Of a DNA stretch of 64,000 nt, positions 44,882 to 54,329 are shown piece after piece. Within the stretch, counting starts at the first letter, position 1; every line of letters begins with the position of its first letter. A model generated the notes under the pieces. The model made no database searches and was not told where the DNA came from. It saw only the letters and a list, made by a program, of their open reading frames with translations. This DNA comes from DATBLE01 sp046734335. Lineage in GTDB: Bacteria > Actinomycetota > Thermoleophilia > Gaiellales > Gaiellaceae. The stretch spans positions 17,524 to 81,523 of the forward strand of contig JBKPRA010000018.1 in assembly GCA_046734335.1 (NCBI GenBank), in the 5' to 3' direction. Both the position numbers and the translations under genes were made by a program.

Positions 44882-45709
44882 ATGGCCGCCTCGCCGGTGG
44901 AGCTGCACATCGTCTCGGACGCCACCGGCGAGACCGCGACCCGGCTCGTCGCGGCGCTCGAGGCCCAGTTCCCCGAGCAGCCGTTCGAGGAGATCCGCCA
45001 CCCGCGGGTCGAGACCGTGGACGACCTGCGCCTGGTGATCGACCGCGCGAAGGGCCGTCCTGCGGTCGTTGTCTACACGATCGTCAAGCCGGAGCTGCGC
45101 GACGCTCTGCGGGACTTCTGCCGTCGCGCGAAGCTCCACTACTGCGACATCCTCGGGCCTCCGCTGACCGCGATCGCGAAGATCTCCGGCCAGGCGGCGC
45201 AGATGGCTCCGGGTGTGCGCCACCCGCTCGACTCCGCCTACTTCCGGCGGATCGCGGCGATCGAGTTCGCCGTCAAGTTCGACGACGGCATGGGAGGCGG
45301 CCTTCCGGCAGCCGACATCGTGCTGGTCGGTGTCTCGCGTACCTCGAAGACGCCGCTCTCGATGTACCTCGGGTACATGGGCTACAAGACCGCCAACGTC
45401 CCGGTCGTGCAGGGGATCGACCCGCCGCCGGAGCTCTTCGAGCTCGATCCGGCCAAGATCGTCGGATTGACGATCGACGCGAGCCGCCTGGCAGAGATCC
45501 GCCAGGAACGCGTGCGGCAGATGCGGGCCAACCCGAAGGCGTACGCCGAGCTGGTCGACATCTACGGCGAGCTCGAGCACGCCGACGCGATCCACCGTCG
45601 GCTCGGCTGTCCTGTCCTGGACATCACCGAGCTCTCGATCGAGGAGACCGCCTCGCGGGTGGTCAAGCTGGTCGAGGAGCGGAAGCGGGCGGCGGGCGCA
45701 AAGCAGTGA
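44882..45709 (+). CDS. PPDK regulatory protein (bifunctional kinase/pyrophosphorylase)
   Basis: A 275-residue DUF299/YqfL-PpsR family protein. It switches pyruvate, phosphate dikinase off by ADP-dependent phosphorylation and on by phosphate-dependent dephosphorylation of a Thr next to the catalytic His. HIVSDATGETA at the N-terminus and the P-loop GVSRTSKTPLS with LGYMGYKTANVP are diagnostic. Its target, ppdK, starts 840 bases downstream on the same strand, so the pair is functionally matched. A PEP synthase target is excluded by that context. Confidence 0.93.
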   Translation: MAASPVELHIVSDATGETATRLVAALEAQFPEQPFEEIRHPRVETVDDLRLVIDRAKGRPAVVVYTIVKPELRDALRDFCRRAKLHYCDILGPPLTAIAKISGQAAQMAPGVRHPLDSAYFRRIAAIEFAVKFDDGMGGGLPAADIVLVGVSRTSKTPLSMYLGYMGYKTANVPVVQGIDPPPELFELDPAKIVGLTIDASRLAEIRQERVRQMRANPKAYAELVDIYGELEHADAIHRRLGCPVLDITELSIEETASRVVKLVEERKRAAGAKQ

Positions 45710-45864
45710 AACCGAAACCGCCCGTCTCGATCCCACGGTGGACGCTCTGGTGGTTCCTGCTCGCGATCGGGATCTTCCTGTTCTACGTCTTGCTCACGCC
45801 GATCTGGATCGGGCTGCGCGCGCTCGCCTGGGTCGCGGAGTTCAAGGCGCGGCGTCGGCGCTAG
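45706..45864 (+). CDS. Small single-span membrane protein
   Basis: A 52-residue protein: Pro/Lys-rich start (KPKPPVSIPR), one strongly hydrophobic helix rich in Trp/Phe (about residues 12-38) and a basic tail ending in KARRRR. GTG overlaps the stop of the PPDK regulator (GTGA), so translation is coupled. Function unknown; a membrane tether for the regulator would be speculation. Its end overlaps the convergent S51 peptidase by 23 bases. Confidence 0.55.
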   Translation: MKPKPPVSIPRWTLWWFLLAIGIFLFYVLLTPIWIGLRALAWVAEFKARRRR

Positions 45865-46525
45865 CGACCAGGAGCTGTGCCTCGAGAGGCGTCTCGCTGC
45901 CCGGTTCGAGCCGGTACGCAGTCGCGCCCTCGCGCGCCGTCCAGACCCCGGCCAGCTCGGTGCCGACGAAGTGCAGTGCGACGCGGTCGTCGGCGGCATA
46001 TCCGGCGGGGAACCCGTCGGCCACCAGCCGCCGGTAGACGGGACGGCGATGGTCCTCGCTGTCGTAGTGCGGGCACGCGCTTCCCGGAAGGAGCCCGAGG
46101 CCGTCCCTCATCCCCGCGAGCTGTGGCCCGAACGAGTCCGTCACCCCCGCCTCGAACCAGCAGATCATCCCGGCGCTCCAGCCGGCGAGGACGACACCGG
46201 TCTCCCATGCCTCCCGCAGCAACGCGTCGAACCCGTGGACGCGCCAGATCGCGAGCATGTTCGCCGTGTTCCCTCCGCCCACCATGATCACGTCCTGGCC
46301 GAGCACGAGGCCGCGCAGGTCAGCCGGAGGCCACGGGAAGAACTCGAGGCGGCTGATCTGGGCGCGTTGACGGAGCTGGTCGTAGATCCGGAGCGCGTCC
46401 CACGGATCCTCGGCGCCGGCCGTGCCGACCCAGAGCACGCGAGGGGACGGCCGGACCAGGCCGAGCACATGGTCGAAGAGCTCCGACGCATGGCCCCCGA
46501 CAGCGACGATCTGGCGTTCAGACAT
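45842..46525 (-). CDS. Peptidase S51 family protein (dipeptidase E-like)
   Basis: A 227-residue class I amidotransferase-fold peptidase. The nucleophile elbow GWSAGMICWFE holds the catalytic Ser, and VIMVGGGNTANML and CPHYDSE (candidate His) match the S51 family. It probably cleaves Asp-X dipeptides or related small peptides. ATG at 46525 (SERQIVAVGGH) opens right before the first strand; a CAATCT box lies seven bases upstream. ATGs at 46531 and 46549 are alternatives. It is divergent to ppdK. Confidence 0.85.
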   Translation of the reverse strand: MSERQIVAVGGHASELFDHVLGLVRPSPRVLWVGTAGAEDPWDALRIYDQLRQRAQISRLEFFPWPPADLRGLVLGQDVIMVGGGNTANMLAIWRVHGFDALLREAWETGVVLAGWSAGMICWFEAGVTDSFGPQLAGMRDGLGLLPGSACPHYDSEDHRRPVYRRLVADGFPAGYAADDRVALHFVGTELAGVWTAREGATAYRLEPGSETPLEAQLLVASADAAP

Positions 46526-46530
46526 CCGCA

Positions 46531-46538
46531 TAAGATTG
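46531..46538. promoter_or_regulatory. Overlapping divergent -10 elements between ppdK and S51 peptidase gene
   Basis: TAAGAT (46531-46536, plus strand) lies 11 bases before the ppdK ATG. CAATCT (46538-46533, minus strand) lies seven bases before the ATG of the peptidase. The minus-strand hexamer departs from TANNNT at its first base, so this pair is weaker than the ones at 34417 and 51009. Confidence 0.35.
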
Positions 46539-46547
46539 CCCGGCGCC

Positions 46548-49141
<2,594 letters not shown>

Positions 49142-49145
<4 letters not shown>

Positions 49146-50101
49146 GCGGGCGGTGGCGCGCCCAGTGGCGTAATGCACTTCCGGTAGATCGACTTGCTCT
49201 GCGGCTTGCTGCCGAGATCGTAGATCGAGCCGGGCTTGCTCTCGTAGTACGCGGTCATCTGCGTGCGACGGTGCGTCTTGATGAAGTCGCAGATGCGCTG
49301 GACGAAGACAGGATCGTCGACCCCCTGGAGGCCCCACTCCGGCAGCGAGTACGGCTTGTTCTTGTGGGCGTCGTACAGCGCCTGGTTCTCTTCGAACGAC
49401 CCGCTGCCGGGCGACGACGAGTACATGTCGTTGCCGATCATGTCGGTGCACCCGTCGCCGGGGTAGTAGCGCGCGGCCGGATTGGCGCCGTGCTCGACGC
49501 CGGCGAGGGGACTCCAGATCACCCGTAGACGGCCCGGATACGGGTTGACGACGAGATCCTGGGCGACCGGAGGGAGCCCCTGCGCCTTCAGCCGGGCGTT
49601 GACCTGGGCCTTGGAGCCGCCGTGGAGCAGGATGAAGATGCGGCAGAACGCGCTCTGGTACGCCGGAGGCGAGTGGGCGGCGTCGTGCTTGCGCTCGTAC
49701 GAGTAGAGGTTGATCGGGTTGTTCATCTCGGCCATCGGACGGACGTAGACGAGCTTGCCGAAGTCGCCGATCGCGGCGTTCAGGGCGACGATGTACGCGT
49801 CGCCGCGTCCGGCGGCGATCGCGGCCGGCGTGATCGCCTCTTTCCTGCTCGGCCCGGCGGCCGTGCCGAGGTGGAACATCGGTACGGGGCCGAACATCGT
49901 CATCAGGTTCTTGAACGGCGAGCCATAGCTCTGCCCCTGCCCCCAACCGAGGAATGCCTGGTGCACGGCCGACTGCTGGCCCGCGAGCTGCCTGAAGTGG
50001 TCGATGTTTCCGGTGATGCCGAGCAGCACCTTCGGCCCGGCCGCGGTTCCGGTCGAGACGAGCGTGAGCGCGAGAACTGCAGCGGCGGCGGCTCGGCGCA
50101 T
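49142..50101 (-). CDS. Secreted glycoside hydrolase family 26-like protein
   Basis: A 319-residue secreted protein: signal peptide (RRAAAAAVLALTLVSTGTAA) and a TIM-barrel resembling GH26 beta-mannanases. YVRPMAEMNN matches the acid/base strand, VIWSP the following strand and LPEWGLQG the nucleophile Glu. Three to four Cys in the second half may form disulfides. The substrate is uncertain. ATG at 50101 is supported by TAGGCT eight bases upstream (50115-50110). Its stop overlaps the ppdK stop (convergent). Confidence 0.75.
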
Positions 50102-50115
50102 CCCGCCGGAGCCTA

Positions 50116-51000
50116 CTACGCCATGCCGCGTGTTTTCAGATATGCGATCAGGACCGCTCCTGCTGCGATCACCACCAGGGTGACTGCTCCGATCGGGCTC
50201 AGCCGGCTGTATGCAGCGTGTGCCCGTCCGAACTTCGTGAACGCGAGCGTGCAGAGGATTCCGCCGATCAGGCCGCCGATGTGACCCCCGACCGAGATGT
50301 TCGGCACGGCAAAGCTGATCGCCAGGTTGATCACGATCAGCATCAGGTAGTTCCCCATCGGAGAGCCGGTCGCCTGCCACTCGAGGACGAGACCCGCCCC
50401 GAGCAGGCCGAAGATCGCGCCCGAGGCGCCGACGGTGATCGCGTTCGGGCTCGCGACCAGCGCGCCGGCGGCTCCCGCGAGGCCCGAAACGAGGTAGAGG
50501 CCGATGTACCGCGCTCGGCCGAGTGCCAGCTCGACGGGCGCGCCCAGCCACCAGAGGGCGAGCATGTTGAAGGCGATGTGGATCAGGCTGGCGTGCAGGA
50601 ACGCCGACGTGATCAGCCGCCACCAGTCGCCGCCCGCAACGCCTCCGTAGAGGTGGCCGTCGATGAACGCACGTCCCCCGAAGAGCGCCCAGTCGTTGAA
50701 CAACCGCCCGCCTGGGTCGTTCAGACCCGCGCCCTGCGCGACCGTTATCAGGAAGACGACGGCGTTGATCGCGACCAGGATCTTGGTGACGATCGCGTCG
50801 CTCGCGCGCAGGCTCGTCGTCCTCCGTACTGCGCGCTGCGCACGCTGCTGGACGTTGCCGCTGCTGCCGTCTGCCGCCGCGTGGTCGGGACAGCGCAGGC
50901 CCACCGGCGCGAAGGTCACGCAGTCGGTGCAGATCGGGCGGCCGCATTCCGAGCACGACAACCCCGTCTCCCGGCCGGGATGGCGATAGCAGGTTGCCAC
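50116..51000 (-). CDS. Rhomboid family intramembrane serine protease with N-terminal zinc finger
   Basis: A 294-residue membrane protease. The N-terminus is a B-box-like zinc finger (CYRHPGRETGLSCSECGRPIC ... CPDHAAADG), followed by six or more helices. Catalytic Ser is in VGASGAIFGLLGAG, His in GGHIGGLIGG, and the Asn/His region in HIAFNMLALWWLG. The GTG at 51000 is chosen since it gives the common start ATCYRHP and has TACGCT nine bases upstream. comB lies divergently. Confidence 0.9.
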   Translation of the reverse strand: MATCYRHPGRETGLSCSECGRPICTDCVTFAPVGLRCPDHAAADGSSGNVQQRAQRAVRRTTSLRASDAIVTKILVAINAVVFLITVAQGAGLNDPGGRLFNDWALFGGRAFIDGHLYGGVAGGDWWRLITSAFLHASLIHIAFNMLALWWLGAPVELALGRARYIGLYLVSGLAGAAGALVASPNAITVGASGAIFGLLGAGLVLEWQATGSPMGNYLMLIVINLAISFAVPNISVGGHIGGLIGGILCTLAFTKFGRAHAAYSRLSPIGAVTLVVIAAGAVLIAYLKTRGMA

Positions 51001-51008
51001 GTCACGGT

Positions 51009-51015
51009 TAGCGTA
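51009..51015. promoter_or_regulatory. Shared divergent -10 element (TAGCGTA / TACGCTA)
   Basis: Plus strand TAGCGT (51009-51014) lies 11 bases before the comB ATG; minus strand TACGCT (51015-51010) lies nine bases before the rhomboid GTG. The hexamers overlap by five base pairs. The gap between the two start codons is only 25 bases, so one melted region would have to serve both genes. Confidence 0.5.
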
Positions 51016-51025
51016 CCGGGCGACC

Positions 51026-51706
51026 ATGCGCGCCCATGTCGCCTTCACGCCGGACGAAACCGCCTCGGCAGCCGTCGCGGTCGTGGTCGACGTCCTGCGC
51101 GCCACCTCGACGATCCCGCAGGCCCTGGCCGCCGGCTACCGGCGCGTGCTCTGCTGCGCCGAGATCGAGGAGGCGCGACGGCTGCGCGGCGAGATCGAGG
51201 GCTCGCTCGTCGGTGGAGAGCGGGACGCCGTGCGGATCGACGGGTTCGACGTCGGCGCCTCGCCACGGGAGTTCCTCGAGCCGCGCGCAGACACGCTGAT
51301 CCTGTCGACGACGAACGGCACAAGGACGATCCTGTGCGCGGCCGAGCGGTGTCAGGTCGTCCTGCTCGGCTCGCTGTTGAATCTCGGCGCGGTCGCCGAA
51401 GAGGTTCGCGGGCGCGGAGAAGACGTGGTCGTCGTCTGCGCAGGCTTCAAGGGAGCGTTCGCGCTCGACGACGCCTACTGCGCCGGGCGGATCGTCGCGC
51501 TGCTCGGTGCCGAGCGCAGCGATGCTGCCATCGCGGCCGAGTTGGTCGCGGGGTCGTTCGCCGATGCGCACACGGCGCTACTCGCTCGCACGTACGGCCC
51601 GCCGGGGCTCGAGGAGGACATCCTGTTCTGCTCCCGCGAGAGCGTGCTCCCCGTGGTGCCGCGGCTTGCGGCCGTGACGGACGGCGCCGCCGAGATCGTG
51701 GCCTGA
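51026..51706 (+). CDS. comB: ComB family 2-phosphosulfolactate phosphatase
   Basis: A 226-residue ComB-fold protein. VVVDVLRATSTIPQAL, STTNGTRTI and VVCAGFKGAFALDDAYCAGRIV are the family signatures with the Asp/Asn residues of the magnesium site. In methanogens ComB acts in coenzyme M synthesis. In bacteria without that pathway the real substrate is unknown, so the name should be read as fold-level. Divergent from the rhomboid gene. Confidence 0.88.
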   Translation: MRAHVAFTPDETASAAVAVVVDVLRATSTIPQALAAGYRRVLCCAEIEEARRLRGEIEGSLVGGERDAVRIDGFDVGASPREFLEPRADTLILSTTNGTRTILCAAERCQVVLLGSLLNLGAVAEEVRGRGEDVVVVCAGFKGAFALDDAYCAGRIVALLGAERSDAAIAAELVAGSFADAHTALLARTYGPPGLEEDILFCSRESVLPVVPRLAAVTDGAAEIVA

Positions 51707-51763
51707 GCTGCCGGCGCCGTAAGGAGCCGCGGCAGTGCATGGCGGGCAGGTTGCGTCGATCCG

Positions 51764-51769
51764 TACGAT
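51764..51769 (+). promoter_or_regulatory. -10 element (TACGAT) of the cupin gene
   Basis: TACGAT lies six bases before the cupin ATG at 51776, as in other leaderless starts of this window. The 69 bases between comB and the cupin gene hold nothing else that I can recognise. Confidence 0.5.
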
Positions 51770-51775
51770 CAGAGC

Positions 51776-52138
51776 ATGCTCGAGAAGGTCAACCCGGGGG
51801 AGAAGCTCGCGCTCTTCGACGAGCAGTGGAGCCCCAAGATCGTCGCCGAGCTGAACGACGCCTACGTCAAGGTCGTGAAGCTCGAGGGCGAGTTCGTCTG
51901 GCACCATCACGACGACGAGGACGAGCTCTTCTGGGTGGTCTCCGGCCGACTGCGAATGGAGCTCCGCGACGGCGAGGTGCTCCTCGACCCCGGCGAGCTG
52001 CTGGTCGTACCGAAAGGGGTCGAGCACCGGCCGGTCGCGGACGGCGAGACGCACGTCGTCCTGATCGAGCCGAAGACCACCCTGAACACGGGCAACGTCC
52101 GCGGCGAGCGGACGGTGGACGAGCTCGACCGGATCTAG
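51776..52138 (+). CDS. Single-domain cupin protein
   Basis: A 120-residue cupin. Motif 1 WHHHDDEDELFWVVSGRLRM carries the metal-binding His and Glu, motif 2 is LDPGELLVVPKGVEHRPV with the final His. It is of the type often found as small metal-dependent epimerase- or dioxygenase-like proteins; the reaction is unknown. The stop is followed directly by the next start. Confidence 0.9.
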   Translation: MLEKVNPGEKLALFDEQWSPKIVAELNDAYVKVVKLEGEFVWHHHDDEDELFWVVSGRLRMELRDGEVLLDPGELLVVPKGVEHRPVADGETHVVLIEPKTTLNTGNVRGERTVDELDRI

Positions 52139-53028
52139 GTGCTCGCGCGAGCCGTCGCCTGCCTGACGGTTCTGGCGGCGGCCGGCGCCGCGGGCTCGCC
52201 GATGCCGACGGCGATCGTGCGCGACACCGGCGACAACAGCGGGGCGGTGTCCGCAGGAGGCTGGCTGGCGTGGATGCACAGCGCGACCCCCAACCCGCTG
52301 CCGCCTGCAAGCCACACAGTCGTGCTCGTGCGCCGCCGCGCCGGGCCTGCCTGGCGGGCGAACCCGCGGGGCACCTACGCGCAGACCGGAGGCATCGACG
52401 GGCGGACGCTCGTCATCCAGCTGATCCGGGGCGGCACTTCCAAGCTGGCCGAGATCGATCTCGGGAACCGGAAGCTGACGATGCTGCCCCTCGATGCCCG
52501 AACGAGCGCGTGGCTCTGGCGGCCGAGCGTGTCCGGTCGGCGACTGCTCTACGGCCGCATCGACTACGCCCAGGGCACCTACGGCATCGTGCTCGCCGAC
52601 CGGGTCACGGGTACGACGAGCGAGCTTGCCGTGGTGGGCGGACATGCGGCCTACGCGGCTCCAGGTCAGTCAACGGGCACTACGCCGTCTGGATCGGCTG
52701 CCCGGACAACCAGTGCCATGCCTACCGGTACGACATCCGGACGGGACGACGAGTTCGCATGCCGCTGCTCGGGGGCTACGCGTACACGCAATTCGGGCCG
52801 TCGGTGGCGCGAGACGGCACCGTCTACTACGGCAACATGCGCGCCTGCGGCGACGTCCGGCTCGTGCGCTGGCGAGACGGTTCGGTGAAGACGATCCTCC
52901 GCTTCCCGCCACGCACCGCGTTCGTCTACAGCTACGTCGAGAACGGCCCGCAGCGCGCGATCTACTACGACCGGGTCGGCTGCGACCGCGACGACCTGTC
53001 GAGCATCTACCGGATCGTCGACCGCTAG
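52139..53028 (+). pseudogene. Frameshifted secreted protein with TolB/propeller-like repeats
   Basis: A gene of about 296 codons broken by a frameshift near 52660-52675. The first part has a signal peptide (LARAVACLTVLAAAGAAGS) and repeats such as GGWLAWMHS, DGRTLVIQLIRGG and SGRRLLYGRIDY, typical of beta-propeller blades. It reads well to about GGHAAYAAPG. The sense then continues one frame back (VNGHYAVWIGCPDNQCHAYRYD ... LSSIYRIVDR) to 53028, with a repeat pattern and Cys residues matching secreted propellers. A real mutation or a single-base sequence error are both possible. It abuts the cupin gene. Confidence 0.6.
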
Positions 53029-53477
53029 CCGGCTGCGGCGATCGAGACGACCGTCGCCTGCCAGGTGATCTTCGGCGCCTGGACATCGACCGTCTCGCCG
53101 ACGCGCTTCCCCAGCAGCGCGGTGCCGAGCGGGGAGGAGGGGGACGTCGTCCCGTTGCCGCCGAGGCCGGAGATCTCGACCTCGATCCGGCTGCCCGTCT
53201 CGTCCTCGACCACGACCCGCGATCCGACCGCGACCACGTCGGGATCGCCGCCCTGGACGATCTCAGCGTCCTCGAGCCGCGCCCGCAAAATAGTGATCTT
53301 GCGTTCGAGCAGACCCTGCTCGTTCTTGGCGGCGTGGTACTCGAAGTTCTCGGAGAGGTCGCCGTGCCCGCGCGCGACCGCGATCGCCTCGACGATCTCC
53401 TTCCGCCGCGGCCCCTCCAGCTCGGCGAGCTCGGCCTCGAGCTGGGCATGCTGCTCCTTCGTCAGGTGCTCTCCCAC
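53025..53477 (-). CDS. greA: Transcription elongation factor GreA
   Basis: A 150-residue GreA that rescues backtracked RNA polymerase by stimulating transcript cleavage. N-terminal coiled coil (LTKEQHAQLEAELAELEG) with the tip acid pair in GDLSENFEYHAAK, and a C-terminal FKBP-like domain (SPLGTALLGKRVGETV). GTG start with TACGCT six bases upstream (53489-53484). Its stop codon overlaps the end of the frameshifted gene. Confidence 0.95.
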   Translation of the reverse strand: MGEHLTKEQHAQLEAELAELEGPRRKEIVEAIAVARGHGDLSENFEYHAAKNEQGLLERKITILRARLEDAEIVQGGDPDVVAVGSRVVVEDETGSRIEVEISGLGGNGTTSPSSPLGTALLGKRVGETVDVQAPKITWQATVVSIAAAG

Positions 53478-53503
53478 AGGTCCAGCGTACCGTTCTGCCG
53501 ACG

Positions 53504-53899
53504 CTAGCCGGCCGTCGGCCAACGGGGAGAGCGGCCCTCGAGGCGCTCGAGACCGGCCCAGTCCGCGCGCGCCGGCGCGAAGACCTCGACGGCCACGGCT
53601 CCCTCGGAGCCGGTCCGTACCTCGTGCGGCACGTCGGCGGGGATGCGCCATGTCCCGCCCGGCTCGACCCACCGTGTCTCATCTGCGATCCGGAATTCGA
53701 GCCGGCCGGAGACCAGGACGCCGACCTGCTCGTTCTCGTGACGGTGCTCGGGGACGACACTGTCCGGATCGAGCTCGATCACGGCGAGGGTCACGCGCTC
53801 GCCCTCGACGACGCGTCCCGTGACGCCCTCCCAGATGCGCTGCGCGTCGAGATCCCCGAGGTCGGCGAACGGTCCGGAGCTGTTCATCTCGGTCATCAT
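53504..53899 (-). CDS. Cupin domain protein
   Basis: A 131-residue cupin. Motif 1 VVPEHRHENEQVGVLVSGRLEF and motif 2 VEPGGTWRIPADVPHEV carry the His/Glu/His metal ligands. It lies upstream of greA on the same strand with 26 bases between. Start at 53899 or 53896 (two ATGs in tandem). A small plus-strand gene begins nine bases away, so the promoters must overlap. Reaction unknown. Confidence 0.85.
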   Translation of the reverse strand: MMTEMNSSGPFADLGDLDAQRIWEGVTGRVVEGERVTLAVIELDPDSVVPEHRHENEQVGVLVSGRLEFRIADETRWVEPGGTWRIPADVPHEVRTGSEGAVAVEVFAPARADWAGLERLEGRSPRWPTAG

Positions 53900-53908
53900 C
53901 GCAGTTGG

Positions 53909-54232
53909 ATGATCGGACGCCTCTGGCACGGGTGGACCACACCTGGCGACGCGATTCGCTACGAGCAGCACCTTCGCCAGGAGACCTTTCCGGGGCTGAG
54001 CGAGATCGAGGGCTACGTGAACGGCTACGTCCTCCGGCGTGATTCCGCCGATCGCGTCGAGTTCGCCGTGCTGACCCTGTGGGAGTCGCTGGCGGCGATC
54101 CGGACGTTCGCCGGCGACGACTACGAGACCGCGGTCATCTCGCCCGCGGCGCGCCGTGTCCTCGGCGGCTTCGACGAGCGTGTCACCCACTACGAGGTCG
54201 CGATCGGGCCCGTGGTCGACCGTGACAACTGA
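53909..54232 (+). CDS. ABM/dimeric alpha-beta barrel protein
   Basis: A 107-residue protein of the antibiotic biosynthesis monooxygenase-like ferredoxin fold: IGRLWHGWTTPGDAIRYEQHL, a central beta strand EGYVNGYVLRR and FAVLTLWESLAAIRTFAGDDYETAV. Members are small homodimers with diverse roles. It is divergent to the cupin gene (53899) and overlaps the methyltransferase remnant by 11 bases. Confidence 0.8.
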   Translation: MIGRLWHGWTTPGDAIRYEQHLRQETFPGLSEIEGYVNGYVLRRDSADRVEFAVLTLWESLAAIRTFAGDDYETAVISPAARRVLGGFDERVTHYEVAIGPVVDRDN

Positions 54233-54329
54233 GCCCCAGACCTGGCACCACGGGTTCGTCGCCGTGTGGTGGACCGAGTTCAATCGCGGCAGGCCGGAGA
54301 TCGACGTCTTCATCGCGCGCCCGGACTAG
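54222..54329 (+). pseudogene. Remnant of a SAM methyltransferase N-terminus
   Basis: A 35-codon frame. TWHHGFVAVWWTEFNRGRPE then IDVFIARPD resembles the first 30 residues of a common actinobacterial class I methyltransferase group that starts TWxYGLVARWWAEFN-GPEIxYF. The frame stops before motif I, and the next bases belong to the typA end on the other strand. I read it as the surviving 5' scrap of a deleted gene. It could also be a chance short frame overlapping the ABM gene (GTGA-like coupling). Confidence 0.45.

Noticed and set aside
50218..53028. Open frame of more than 900 codons on the plus strand
   Set aside because: Most of it is antisense to the rhomboid gene and out of frame with comB and the cupin. 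Only the end (about 52660-53028) carries protein sense and belongs to the frameshifted propeller gene.
53890..53912. Symmetric divergent promoter between the cupin (53899) and ABM (53909) genes
   Set aside because: The genes are nine bases apart, but the possible boxes (GATCAT, CATCAT) match TANNNT poorly, so I cannot support it.
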